A stretch of 64,000 nucleotides of DNA, taken from the NCBI GenBank assembly GCA_023439545.1, contig JAEXNT010000058.1:11413-75412 (forward strand). The letters are read 5' to 3'. The DNA comes from Bacillota bacterium. GTDB lineage: Bacteria > Bacillota > Clostridia > Acetivibrionales > DTU013. Each line of letters starts with the position of its first letter. The stretch's first letter is position 1. The notes below the pieces were generated by a model. That model did no database searches. It saw nothing but the letters and a program-made list of their open reading frames with translations, and had not been told where the DNA came from. Below are positions 17,439-25,656 of the stretch, piece after piece. Position numbers and translations under genes: made by a program.

Positions 17439-18326
17439 CTAAGGCCAGATGTTCCCGGGATCGACACCATAGACTTGGACTATCTCAAGCCGGGCGCTTT
17501 TTACTATATCCCTGGGTGTGATCAGTATGCCTCCGTTTGTATCGATGTCCACTCCGAAGTTTTTGAAGGCCTGCCATACCAGATGCGAGCAATGAGTCCC
17601 TGCTATTTTCTCCGGCATGTTTTTAGCGGTTCCATTTGCGTCCTTTGGGCTGAATATACCTACCGTAAGGTCGTACGGAATATCGTTCAGTTTTTCTGCA
17701 GCCGAGCGTGCGATCAGTTCCAGCGCATGTTCGGTAAAGTCTTTTAAACGAAACAGCATGAAATTCGGATAATTGATCCATTTCCTGATATCCTGTACCG
17801 AGGAATTCGTACCCAGAACTACGGATTCCAGTGTCAAACCGCGGACCGGGTCTATGACGAGAGCCGAGTGCCCGTTTCTCCAGCCGAGGGTATGGGACGA
17901 CTTTGTTACAAGTATGTCACCGCTGTGAAGAGATGCGAACTCCGTACCGGATATCAGATTTCCTTGCCCGTCTACCAGTGACTCCTCCTTCGATACCGGA
18001 CTGTTGTTCTCACAAATGAACCTGACGTCTTTAAAAAAGTAATCCTGAAAACGTTCGATGTACTGCGCCGAATCGGGGTTTCGAGCGCGCAATTCGTCTA
18101 TTGCGGGCTTGCCGAGACCGGTCTGGAATAGCAGGAGCCGGTAGTCCGAATCTGTAAGCCTGTTTTTTGCTAGAACCGGCAGGATATCCGTTTTAGGATA
18201 ACTCGGAGATATGTGTGCCTGAGGTTCGATAACCGCATTTGCTATTGTGATATATGAAACGGGTATCATGCATATCACAAAAAGTATTATTATTTTTCCG
18301 ATTGCTATTACGGAAATCCGTTTCAA
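17439..18326 (-). CDS. Exported permuted papain-fold hydrolase (YiiX/NlpC-P60-like)
   Basis: 295 residues. An N-terminal hydrophobic segment (residues 8-32) acts as signal or anchor. The catalytic part has GDILVTKSSHTLGWRNGHSALVI near residues 135-157, with the conserved His after a Gly-Asp-Ile-Leu strand, and THCSHLVWQAF near residue 245, with the likely nucleophile Cys. This order (His before Cys) is that of the permuted YiiX/YaeF group, thought to cut amide or ester bonds in cell wall or lipids. The start is a TTG with CGGAGG 9 bases upstream. No adjacent gene explains its target. Confidence 0.72.
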   Translation of the reverse strand: MKRISVIAIGKIIILFVICMIPVSYITIANAVIEPQAHISPSYPKTDILPVLAKNRLTDSDYRLLLFQTGLGKPAIDELRARNPDSAQYIERFQDYFFKDVRFICENNSPVSKEESLVDGQGNLISGTEFASLHSGDILVTKSSHTLGWRNGHSALVIDPVRGLTLESVVLGTNSSVQDIRKWINYPNFMLFRLKDFTEHALELIARSAAEKLNDIPYDLTVGIFSPKDANGTAKNMPEKIAGTHCSHLVWQAFKNFGVDIDTNGGILITPRDIVKSARLEIVQVYGVDPGNIWP

Positions 18327-18500
18327 CCTGCGAAGCCTCCGATCATCTATTATTGTGAGTATTATTGCCGATATTTAACGCTGCGAATCCGAAGCATATC
18401 CTCAATCTCAGCTATAATCATTCCCTCCCTTGTAACCGGAGCATGTAAATGCTATAATGACCAAAGCTTCGGGAAATAAAACGGGAGAATTAATGGATTT

Positions 18501-19721
18501 ATGAATTGGAAAAAGAACACCGTGCTTTTTTTGGCAAGCCAGACAATATCATTGTTTGGGTCTTCACTGGTACAGTATGCGATTACATGGTACATAACGC
18601 TTGAGACCAAATCGGGAATAATGATGACAATATCCATAATATGCGGGTTCCTGCCCATGTTTTTTCTTTCGCCTTTTGCGGGAGTCTGGGCAGACAGGTA
18701 TAACCGCAAATTGCTGATCATATTGTCCGATTCCTTCATTGCGTTATCTACTTTACTATTGGCAGCGCTTTTTCTGATGGGATACGACGAAATTTGGCTG
18801 CTTTTCGTCATATCAGCCTTCCGGTCGCTGGGATCCGGGATTCAGTCTCCTGCAATAAGCGCTATTCTTCCACAGATCGTTCCGGAGGATAAGCTTACAC
18901 GGATAAATGCTACAAACGGCAGCATCCAGTCGCTGGTATTGCTTGTATCGCCAATGCTGAGCGGAGCGCTGCTTACGGTTGCAAGTATCGAAGCGATATT
19001 CTTCATCGACGTTGCGACAGCGGCATTAGCGGTCTCGATACTGTTGTTTTTCCTTCATGTGCCGCTCCACCCAAAGGCGCAGGAGGGTGGAAAGACCGGC
19101 TATCTCAACGATATGAAGGAAGGCGTGAAGTATATTGTCAGCCACAAATACCTTAAGGCATTCTTTTTATTCAGCACGGTTTACTTTTTTATGATAGCGC
19201 CCGCCGCATTCCTGACGCCGCTTCAGGTGACCCGCAGTTTCGGGAGCGAGGTCTGGAGACTTACGGCGGTAGAAGTAGCGTTTTCGGCCGGTATGACTGC
19301 CGGTGGTTTGATCATGGCCTCATGGGGCGGTTTTAAAAATAGGATACACACCATGATGTTTTCCACTTTTATGATCGGAGCAGGTACCCTCGCATTGGGA
19401 TTCGTGCCGGCTTTTACGGCATATCTGGCCGTAATGGCCCTGGTAGGCATTGCCGTACCGATTTTCAACACGCCGGCAACGGTTATGCTTCAGCAGAAGG
19501 TGGAGCAGGATTTCATGGGAAGGGTATTCGGGGTCATGTCAATGATAACAGGTTCGATGATGCCGCTCGGGATGCTGGTTTTCGGCCCTGTGGCCGATAT
19601 TGTCAGGATCGAATGGCTGCTTGCCGGCACAGGTATCATATTGTTTTTAGAGGGCTTTTTACTTATCGGGAGCAAATCCCTTGCGGAGGCGGGCAAGCCG
19701 GATCCGGCTTTAAAAAAATAG
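18501..19721 (+). CDS. MFS efflux transporter
   Basis: 406 residues with 12 predicted membrane helices. The loop between helices 2 and 3 carries GVWADRYNRK, the MFS signature A, and the middle loop PLHPKAQEGGK separates the two halves. It resembles the MFS_3 group (EntS, macrolide exporters), so proton-driven export of a drug or siderophore-like compound is likely; the substrate is unknown. The best ribosome site (GGGAGA) is 12 bases away. An intervening three-codon frame (ATG at 18492) stops across the start codon, which may lower or couple initiation. Confidence 0.85.
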   Translation: MNWKKNTVLFLASQTISLFGSSLVQYAITWYITLETKSGIMMTISIICGFLPMFFLSPFAGVWADRYNRKLLIILSDSFIALSTLLLAALFLMGYDEIWLLFVISAFRSLGSGIQSPAISAILPQIVPEDKLTRINATNGSIQSLVLLVSPMLSGALLTVASIEAIFFIDVATAALAVSILLFFLHVPLHPKAQEGGKTGYLNDMKEGVKYIVSHKYLKAFFLFSTVYFFMIAPAAFLTPLQVTRSFGSEVWRLTAVEVAFSAGMTAGGLIMASWGGFKNRIHTMMFSTFMIGAGTLALGFVPAFTAYLAVMALVGIAVPIFNTPATVMLQQKVEQDFMGRVFGVMSMITGSMMPLGMLVFGPVADIVRIEWLLAGTGIILFLEGFLLIGSKSLAEAGKPDPALKK

Positions 19722-20114
19722 CAATCGTATTGGGAATTATTATCATTGTCTCGATAGGCAAAAGGACGAGAGCAGCAGTGGGTTACATAAGAAGACAGCT
19801 GATCTGGACCTGATACATGATCCGAAATATGACAGATATAAAGGTGAAAAGGACGAGTTCGGCATAATGACAATGGTGAACAAATATTCAATAACATAGG
19901 GGCCAGATTGGAAAAAGCGCTGGAGAATTCGAAATCCGTGAGGCAGATCAATGTACTGGCAGACGCCATTTTGCAGATCACAAGAAAATCGAACATGCTG
20001 TCTCTAAATGCGTCCATCGAAGCGGCAAGAGCGGGAGAAGCGGGTAAGGGTTTTGCAGTCGTGGCGGACGAGATCAGAGACCACGGAATAGTGCATGGAC
20101 GGATAGATGGCTGA
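19715..20114 (+). pseudogene. Decayed methyl-accepting chemotaxis protein
   Basis: Pieces of a chemoreceptor lie in different frames: a hydrophobic segment (IVLGIIIIVSIG) with a basic continuation, then a DEFG-ending HAMP-like piece, then from 19908 the signalling tip NMLSLNASIEAARAGEAGKG with VVADEIR. After that the frame runs into unrelated codons and stops at 20114. Frameshifts and loss of the 3' third make it non-functional. The tip is very like that of the receptor at the start of the window. Confidence 0.8.
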
Positions 20115-21722
20115 TTATTCCCCGCTTAACTGGGTTATTCTTTTTTCGGATGTTTTTAATCCCGCTTTTACCCAGCAGGCCCTGATAATCAGGAATGCCT
20201 TTTTAATAATATATCTGATCTTTGATTCAGGATAAAAGAGTATCGGCAGCAAAGGTATCATTTTCATGATAATTCTGGAGGAAGGTTTTTTTGATGCGAT
20301 TTTTGCCATGAGTGCTCCAGTCCTGAACTGACTGATATAAACAAGAGAATACCAGAAATCGATTTTTTTATTTTTACAGTCTGATTTCCAGTATGATTTA
20401 TACTGTTCGTCAAGCGAAGCGCTGCAGTTATCCTTAAACTGATCAGCTTCCGCTATTTTACTTTTTACAGCGATATTTACGATGTCGGTGCCGGGTAGGA
20501 AATTCAAGCCGTGCAGCTGAAGTTCAAATGGTTTTGTCAGTTTTGTGCAAATATCAAATGTGAGCCGTATGTCTTCCTCTGTTTCGAATGGATGGCGCAG
20601 CATGAAGTCATATACCACCTGGGGGACTTTAAGGTTTCTCAGCACCCTGCTTGCATTAATGATATCCTCCTGCGTTTCACTGCGGTGGAATATCTCTCGT
20701 CTGATAGATGGAGACCCGCTCTGTATACCCATTACTACTTTATAAAGTCCTGCTTCAACAAGCCTGGCCGTCGAATAATTGTCGGTTTTCAACGGATGGC
20801 CCCAAATTTCAAAAGGCAGCCTTATATTTGCTTTATATTCGTAAGCGAATTTGTCTATCCAATCCTTATCGTTCGGAAATATTTCATCCCAGAATCTGAT
20901 AACCATGAGCCGGTTCATATTGTTCAAGGCCTCTCCGAGTTCATTAATCACACTTTCGACACTTCGTATGCGTACATATTTTCCTTTTCCTGCATAAAGC
21001 CTTCTGAGATTGATGGAAGAGCAATATGAGCAGGAATACGGACAACCTCTGGAAGCTGATGTTTCATAGCTTAAAGAATGGGTAAGCGGATCTTCGTTTA
21101 TGAGTCTGTTGTTTTCTATAAGGAATTTGTTTTCAAGCCCGAGCAAAGGATGTTCATAATTGTCCAGTACCTGCTCCAGTGGCCTGAGATTGTTTATAAT
21201 CAAGGAGTTTCCGGAATCATGGTCTTTTTGCGATAAGGAGCCTGGACTCATGCTGGTATGAATGTATGACTCTTCCCTATATGCAAGGTTCATTATATTT
21301 TTATAGGGACTGGATCCCAATATTGCGTCGGCAAGCTCAACTATCGCATCCTCCCCCTCTCCGCGCAAAACGAAATCTGCATGCATGATGGCTTTTTCAG
21401 GGAACAGTGTCGCATATACACCGCCCCAGACAATGGGTATGCTGTAATTTTCACGCAGTATTCCGTTAGCTTTTATAATACTTGTTATATACAATGAGGA
21501 CATGACACTAAGACCTATTAGTCCGGGATCAAGGTCGGCCACAAGCCGTTTCAGAAGCTGAAGTTCCGTATCGGTAACTTTTCCGGGAGTTTTACTGTCA
21601 AATTCCTTGAAAAACAGCGTATAGACAGTAAAGCCTGACTTTATCAGCGCTCTCTCCAGAAATCTTACGCCAAGGGCTTTTGTGTTATAAAATCCAATCA
21701 GAAGTATCGGCTTTTTTCCCAT
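20115..21722 (-). CDS. B12-binding-domain radical SAM protein
   Basis: 535 residues. The N-terminal 140 residues form a cobalamin-binding-type Rossmann domain (KKPILLIGFYNT, LIGLSVMS, VWGGVYAT). The radical SAM core starts near residue 215 with GCPYSCSYC, whose three Cys bind the 4Fe-4S cluster. The last 120 residues are basic and partly hydrophobic. Such proteins methylate or rearrange carbon skeletons, often of lipids, tetrapyrroles or peptides; this one has no neighbour that identifies a substrate. The ATG at 21722 follows AGAGGTG; an upstream ATG at 21773 has no ribosome site. Confidence 0.85.
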   Translation of the reverse strand: MGKKPILLIGFYNTKALGVRFLERALIKSGFTVYTLFFKEFDSKTPGKVTDTELQLLKRLVADLDPGLIGLSVMSSLYITSIIKANGILRENYSIPIVWGGVYATLFPEKAIMHADFVLRGEGEDAIVELADAILGSSPYKNIMNLAYREESYIHTSMSPGSLSQKDHDSGNSLIINNLRPLEQVLDNYEHPLLGLENKFLIENNRLINEDPLTHSLSYETSASRGCPYSCSYCSSINLRRLYAGKGKYVRIRSVESVINELGEALNNMNRLMVIRFWDEIFPNDKDWIDKFAYEYKANIRLPFEIWGHPLKTDNYSTARLVEAGLYKVVMGIQSGSPSIRREIFHRSETQEDIINASRVLRNLKVPQVVYDFMLRHPFETEEDIRLTFDICTKLTKPFELQLHGLNFLPGTDIVNIAVKSKIAEADQFKDNCSASLDEQYKSYWKSDCKNKKIDFWYSLVYISQFRTGALMAKIASKKPSSRIIMKMIPLLPILFYPESKIRYIIKKAFLIIRACWVKAGLKTSEKRITQLSGE

Positions 21723-21855
21723 TTGACACCTCTTGAATAATTTGGGTAATTCCTTTAAATAAGAATCCAACATTGACCTGCATATGTTGCCCAGCTTTTT
21801 CCTTTCCCATTCCTTGCCGGTTTAACTTATGCAGCATAAAGTATTCTCGATTTGC

Positions 21856-21884
21856 TTGACAAAGAAGAATGAATCTGGTACTCT
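21856..21884 (+). promoter_or_regulatory. Probable promoter of the second T-box transcript
   Basis: A consensus TTGACA at 21856-21861 has a weak TACTCT 17 bases downstream. The T-box stem begins soon after, which supports the placement. Confidence 0.55.
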
Positions 21885-22195
21885 ACTAGAAAAGACAAAT
21901 GCGTCGATAGGGACAACACACCGGATATTGCGCTACAGAGAGCTGTTGGATGCTGCGAAACAGCGCGCGGAACGGGGAAGTGGCTCACCCTTGAGCAGTC
22001 AGCTGAAAGCCTTGTATTTACTACATAACAGGCGAGTAGGTGTGAACGGGTCTCCCGCCGTTACAACGGGAAGGCATTCATCAGACAAATCTGACCGATG
22101 CCGTAAAGAGGGTATATTTATACCAAACGGAGTGGTACCGCGGAAATTAAAGCTTTCGTCTCTGACAGGAATGTCAGTTGACGGAGGCTTTTTTA
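21885..22195 (+). promoter_or_regulatory. T-box leader, probably Leu or another branched-chain specifier
   Basis: Stem I has ACAGAGAGCTG with the terminal loop GGATGCTGCGAA. The T-box core GAGTGGTACCGCGG is at 22130-22143. The terminator arms AAGCTTTCGTC and GACGGAGGCTT enclose a second hairpin and are followed by a T run ending near 22194. The specifier region reads GAA-GTGGCTC-ACC. My best reading is CTC (Leu, 21984-21986), because it directly precedes ACC; GTG (Val, 21980-21982) and GCT (Ala) cannot be excluded by eye. Confidence 0.88.
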
Positions 22196-22238
22196 TTGTC
22201 GTAAACAAAACCTTTAGTAGTATCGGGAGGGGTTCATT

Positions 22239-24770
22239 ATGAAAATTGCATTTTCCACACTGGGATGCCCGGACTTCGACTGGCCGGACATTTACTCCAT
22301 GGCGAAGGATCTCGGCTTTGACGGCATCGAGATACGCGGTCTCGGGAAAGACATATTCGCCGTGCAGGCGCAGCCTTTTACGGAGCATCAGCTGCCCAGC
22401 ACCGTTAAAAAACTTTCGGAACTGAGACTGGAGATACCATGCCTGTCATCCGGCTGCTGCCTGAAATTCAAGGATAACGATGAGAAAAACTGCGACGAGA
22501 TAATACAATATATTAATCTTGCCGCCAAATTAAAATCGCCGTATATAAGGGTGCTCGGAGACCTGGAACCCCAGGCGGACGGCGAGGTGGACGATGAAGT
22601 CGTCATTTCGGCCCTGAAACGTCTTGCACCTATAGCCGAAGAAAAGGGCGTTACGCTCCTTGTGGAGACAAACGGCGTATATGCGGACACAGGCCGGCTT
22701 GGCAACCTGCTCAATACTGTGGCCAGCGATTCGGTAGGCGCACTGTGGGACGTTCACCACCCTTTCCGTTTCGCCGGTGAAAAAGCTGGAAAAACCGTGC
22801 AGAATCTTGGCGCGTATATAAAATATGTGCATGTCAAGGATTCAGTCATTGAAGACAGTAAAATATCCTACAGGCTCATGGGCGAAGGAGACCTTCCCAT
22901 AGACGATTTCATGCGCGCCCTGAGATCTATAAACTACGAAGGCTATGTTTCGCTTGAATGGGTAAAACGCTGGGCTGCCGACCTAAGCGACGCCGGCGTC
23001 GTTTTCCCGCACTTTATGAATTTCATGGGAGCATACCTCGATAAAGGGACCCAGAGAGGCCGCCTGTTTTACAATAACGCAAAGACGGGTCAATTCGTAT
23101 GGGAGAAGGATTCCTTGATCGACCTGACCTTCCCTCAGGTATTGGACCGAATTGTTGACGAATTTCCAAACCAGTATGCTTTCCGTTATACGACGCTGGA
23201 CTACACCAGGACATACTCGGAATTCCGTGACGACGTCGACACCTTTGCCCGCGCGCTCATAGCTCTTGGCGTAAAGCCGGGGGATCACGTATCCATCTGG
23301 GCTACCAACGTGCCGCAATGGTACATCACTTTCTGGGCCACGACGAAGATAGGCGCTGTGCTTGTCACGGTCAACACGGCATACAAGATCTATGAAGCCG
23401 AATACCTGCTGAGGCAGTCAGATACGCATACACTGGTAATGATAGACGGTTACAAGGATTCAAATTATGTTGAAATAATCAAGGAGCTGTGCCCCGAGCT
23501 TGAGACCGCAGAGGCCGGCAAGCCGCTTCATATAAAGAGACTGCCGTTCCTGCGCAATATCATAACGGTGGATTCAAGACAGAAGGGCTGCCTGACATGG
23601 GACGAAGCCGTTGCAATGTCTGAAATGACGCCGGTCGAGGAGGTTTACCGCCGCGCTCTGTCGCTTAACAGGCATGACGTTTGCAACATGCAGTATACCT
23701 CGGGTACCACGGGCTTCCCCAAAGGAGTCATGCTCACGCACTACAACGTGGTCAACAACGGTAAAAACATAGGAGACTGCATGGACCTTTCCACCGCGGA
23801 CCGCATGATGATACATGTGCCCATGTTCCACTGTTTTGGAATGGTGCTGGCAATGACGGCTTCGATGACCCACGGCGTAACGATGTCCCCGATACCTTAT
23901 TTTTCTCCGAGGCAGTCGCTCGACTGCATAAACAAGGAGAAGATAACCTGCTTCCACGGCGTTCCGACGATGTTTATAGCCATGCTCGAACACGAGGATT
24001 TCCCGAAGACGGATTTCTCGTATATGAGAACAGGTATAATGGCCGGAAGCCCATGCCCTGTCAAGTATATGCAGGAGGTCGTGGACAAGATGAATATGTC
24101 TCAGATCACAATCGTGTTCGGCCAGACTGAATCCTCGCCGGGCTGTACGCAAACCCGAGTGGAAGACTCGGTAGAACTGCGTGTCAATACGGTTGGGCGC
24201 GCGCTGCCCGGAGTCGAGTGCAGAATAGTGGATCCCGAGACGAACAGGGAGCTGCCTCCCAATGTAGACGGCGAATTCGTCGCGAGGGGCTATAATATAA
24301 TGAAGGGCTATTACAAAATGCCCGAAGCAACCGCGGCTGCCATAGATGAGAACGGCTGGCTCCATACGGGCGACCTGGCAAGGGTGGACGAGAACGGGTA
24401 TTACAAGATCACGGGCCGTATCAAGGATATGATAATCCGTGGAGGAGAAAACATATATCCGAAGGAAATTGAAGATTTCATATATCATCATCCGAAGGTG
24501 AAGGACGTACAGGTCATCGGCGTACCCGACAAGCAGTACGGCGAGGAGATAATGGCCTGCGTCATACCGAAGGACGGCGTCGAGCTTTCGGCTGAAGAAA
24601 TCAAGGATTATTGCCGCTCCAACATGGCAAAGCATAAAACTCCGCGTTATGTTGAATTTGTCACTGAGTTTCCGATGAACGCGGCAGGTAAGATAATGAA
24701 ATACAAGATGCGCGAATGGGCAGTCGATAAACTGGGCCTGCAGGCCGATAGCCGCATAGTAACTGCGTGA
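22239..24770 (+). CDS. Fusion of a TIM-barrel sugar isomerase-like domain and an acyl-CoA synthetase
   Basis: 843 residues in one frame, start preceded by GGGAGGGG. Residues 1-265 are a xylose-isomerase-like TIM barrel (AP endonuclease 2 family); the expected metal ligands are present as Glu143, Asp171/His173, His198 and Glu240. Residues 295-835 form a complete AMP-binding synthetase: P-loop YTSGTTGFPKG (486-496), GQTES (629), HTGDLARVDENG (709) and catalytic Lys818 in AGKIMKY. The second half should turn a carboxylic acid into its CoA thioester; it most resembles medium-chain fatty acyl-CoA ligases. What the barrel adds is unknown. T-box control ties expression to an uncharged tRNA, which is unusual for such an enzyme. 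Confidence 0.9.
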   Translation: MKIAFSTLGCPDFDWPDIYSMAKDLGFDGIEIRGLGKDIFAVQAQPFTEHQLPSTVKKLSELRLEIPCLSSGCCLKFKDNDEKNCDEIIQYINLAAKLKSPYIRVLGDLEPQADGEVDDEVVISALKRLAPIAEEKGVTLLVETNGVYADTGRLGNLLNTVASDSVGALWDVHHPFRFAGEKAGKTVQNLGAYIKYVHVKDSVIEDSKISYRLMGEGDLPIDDFMRALRSINYEGYVSLEWVKRWAADLSDAGVVFPHFMNFMGAYLDKGTQRGRLFYNNAKTGQFVWEKDSLIDLTFPQVLDRIVDEFPNQYAFRYTTLDYTRTYSEFRDDVDTFARALIALGVKPGDHVSIWATNVPQWYITFWATTKIGAVLVTVNTAYKIYEAEYLLRQSDTHTLVMIDGYKDSNYVEIIKELCPELETAEAGKPLHIKRLPFLRNIITVDSRQKGCLTWDEAVAMSEMTPVEEVYRRALSLNRHDVCNMQYTSGTTGFPKGVMLTHYNVVNNGKNIGDCMDLSTADRMMIHVPMFHCFGMVLAMTASMTHGVTMSPIPYFSPRQSLDCINKEKITCFHGVPTMFIAMLEHEDFPKTDFSYMRTGIMAGSPCPVKYMQEVVDKMNMSQITIVFGQTESSPGCTQTRVEDSVELRVNTVGRALPGVECRIVDPETNRELPPNVDGEFVARGYNIMKGYYKMPEATAAAIDENGWLHTGDLARVDENGYYKITGRIKDMIIRGGENIYPKEIEDFIYHHPKVKDVQVIGVPDKQYGEEIMACVIPKDGVELSAEEIKDYCRSNMAKHKTPRYVEFVTEFPMNAAGKIMKYKMREWAVDKLGLQADSRIVTA

Positions 24771-24816
24771 CCGGTCTCATGGCAGCCTCTCGTAAGCAAA
24801 CGGAATACAGCGTTGA

Positions 24817-24856
24817 GAAAACCGGGAAAGCTTTAGTAATGCTTCCCGGTTTTTTA
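24817..24856. terminator. Terminator between the fusion gene and the TetR gene
   Basis: A stem of about 11 pairs (AACCGGGAAAGC with GCTTCCCGGTT), an A run before it and a T run after it. It can serve both converging genes. Confidence 0.88.
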
Positions 24857-25405
24857 TCTTTTTGAATACTTGTCGATGACGAATTCAAGGCAGTCATTGG
24901 TCATTGGATGCAGAACCTTGCTGTACTCATACGGTGACGTTTTCATGCCCTCCCGGGCCCACTGCGCCACTGTGCTCGTCACGGCATTGGTGAAGTAGCT
25001 GGCGGTCATTCGCATTTCCTCTGCAGACATCAGGGCGGATCCAGGGTGTTTCTTTATGGCCTGCATTATTGCGTCGTATACGATCGCGTAAAAATGCTCG
25101 CGTAGATTGTTCTGCACTTCCGAGGTAAGCGCTGCCACATAGAATTCCTTGTTTTTATAAAGATTATCGAGCAATTCGTCTATTATTGAGTTATCATTGT
25201 TCAAATCCTCTATCGACGCGTACTCTTTATCGAAGATCCAGCATATCAGCTCCTGTTTGTCACTGAAATGATAGTAGAAGGTTTTACGGTTCAATCCGCA
25301 GTTGGCGACTATATCCTGGACGCTTATCCTGTCCAGCGGTTTATTCCGCATAATCGATTTGAGCGTATCGGCAAGCAGCTGTTTCGTAAGCTCCGGCTTT
25401 GACAA
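24854..25405 (-). CDS. TetR/AcrR family regulator (DhaS-like)
   Basis: About 183 residues. The N-terminal helix-turn-helix reads ISVQDIVANCGLNRKTFYYHF (residues 28-48), the TetR DNA-recognition unit. The rest is helical and would bind a ligand. The sequence after the start (SKPELTKQLLADTLK) matches the DhaS-like group. I prefer the TTG at 25405, nine bases from GGAAGGAA; a GTG at 25414 is too close to that site. It converges on the synthetase fusion, so it may regulate that gene or the ATPase upstream of it, but no operator is obvious. Confidence 0.85.
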   Translation of the reverse strand: MSKPELTKQLLADTLKSIMRNKPLDRISVQDIVANCGLNRKTFYYHFSDKQELICWIFDKEYASIEDLNNDNSIIDELLDNLYKNKEFYVAALTSEVQNNLREHFYAIVYDAIMQAIKKHPGSALMSAEEMRMTASYFTNAVTSTVAQWAREGMKTSPYEYSKVLHPMTNDCLEFVIDKYSKR

Positions 25406-25548
25406 AGCTCTCACTTCCTTCCGTTAGGGCAAACGTCCGTGAAAAAATTACACAGAACCTCAAATGTGTGTAAAAATAGGACAATTGATTATATATATTG
25501 GTTAACAACTATATTACACCATGCTAAACTGATTGTAAATCTACCGGG

Positions 25549-25582
25549 ACTGCCATATTTCGAATCTTTGGCAGTCTTTTTA
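25549..25582 (+). terminator. Hairpin with T tract ahead of the P-type ATPase
   Basis: ACTGCCA (25549-25555) and TGGCAGT (25569-25575) enclose 13 bases and are followed by CTTTTTAT. It lies about 75 bases before the ATPase start, so it could be an attenuator or the end of a short upstream transcript. No aptamer-like structure is evident upstream. Confidence 0.5.
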
Positions 25583-25656
25583 TACGGAGATTGTCTATAC
25601 TATATTAAAGGAAATTGTGCTATTATTATTTCCAGGGATAATGAAAGGGTTTAAAA

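Noticed and set aside
23574..24635. Long minus-strand frame of 353 codons
   Set aside because: It lies exactly opposite the AMP-binding domain, is rich in His, Arg and Tyr, and has no domain or ribosome site. It is a shadow of the real gene.
25439..25654. 71-codon frame before the P-type ATPase
   Set aside because: No ribosome site, and it runs through the promoter and hairpin region; composition is that of AT-rich spacer.
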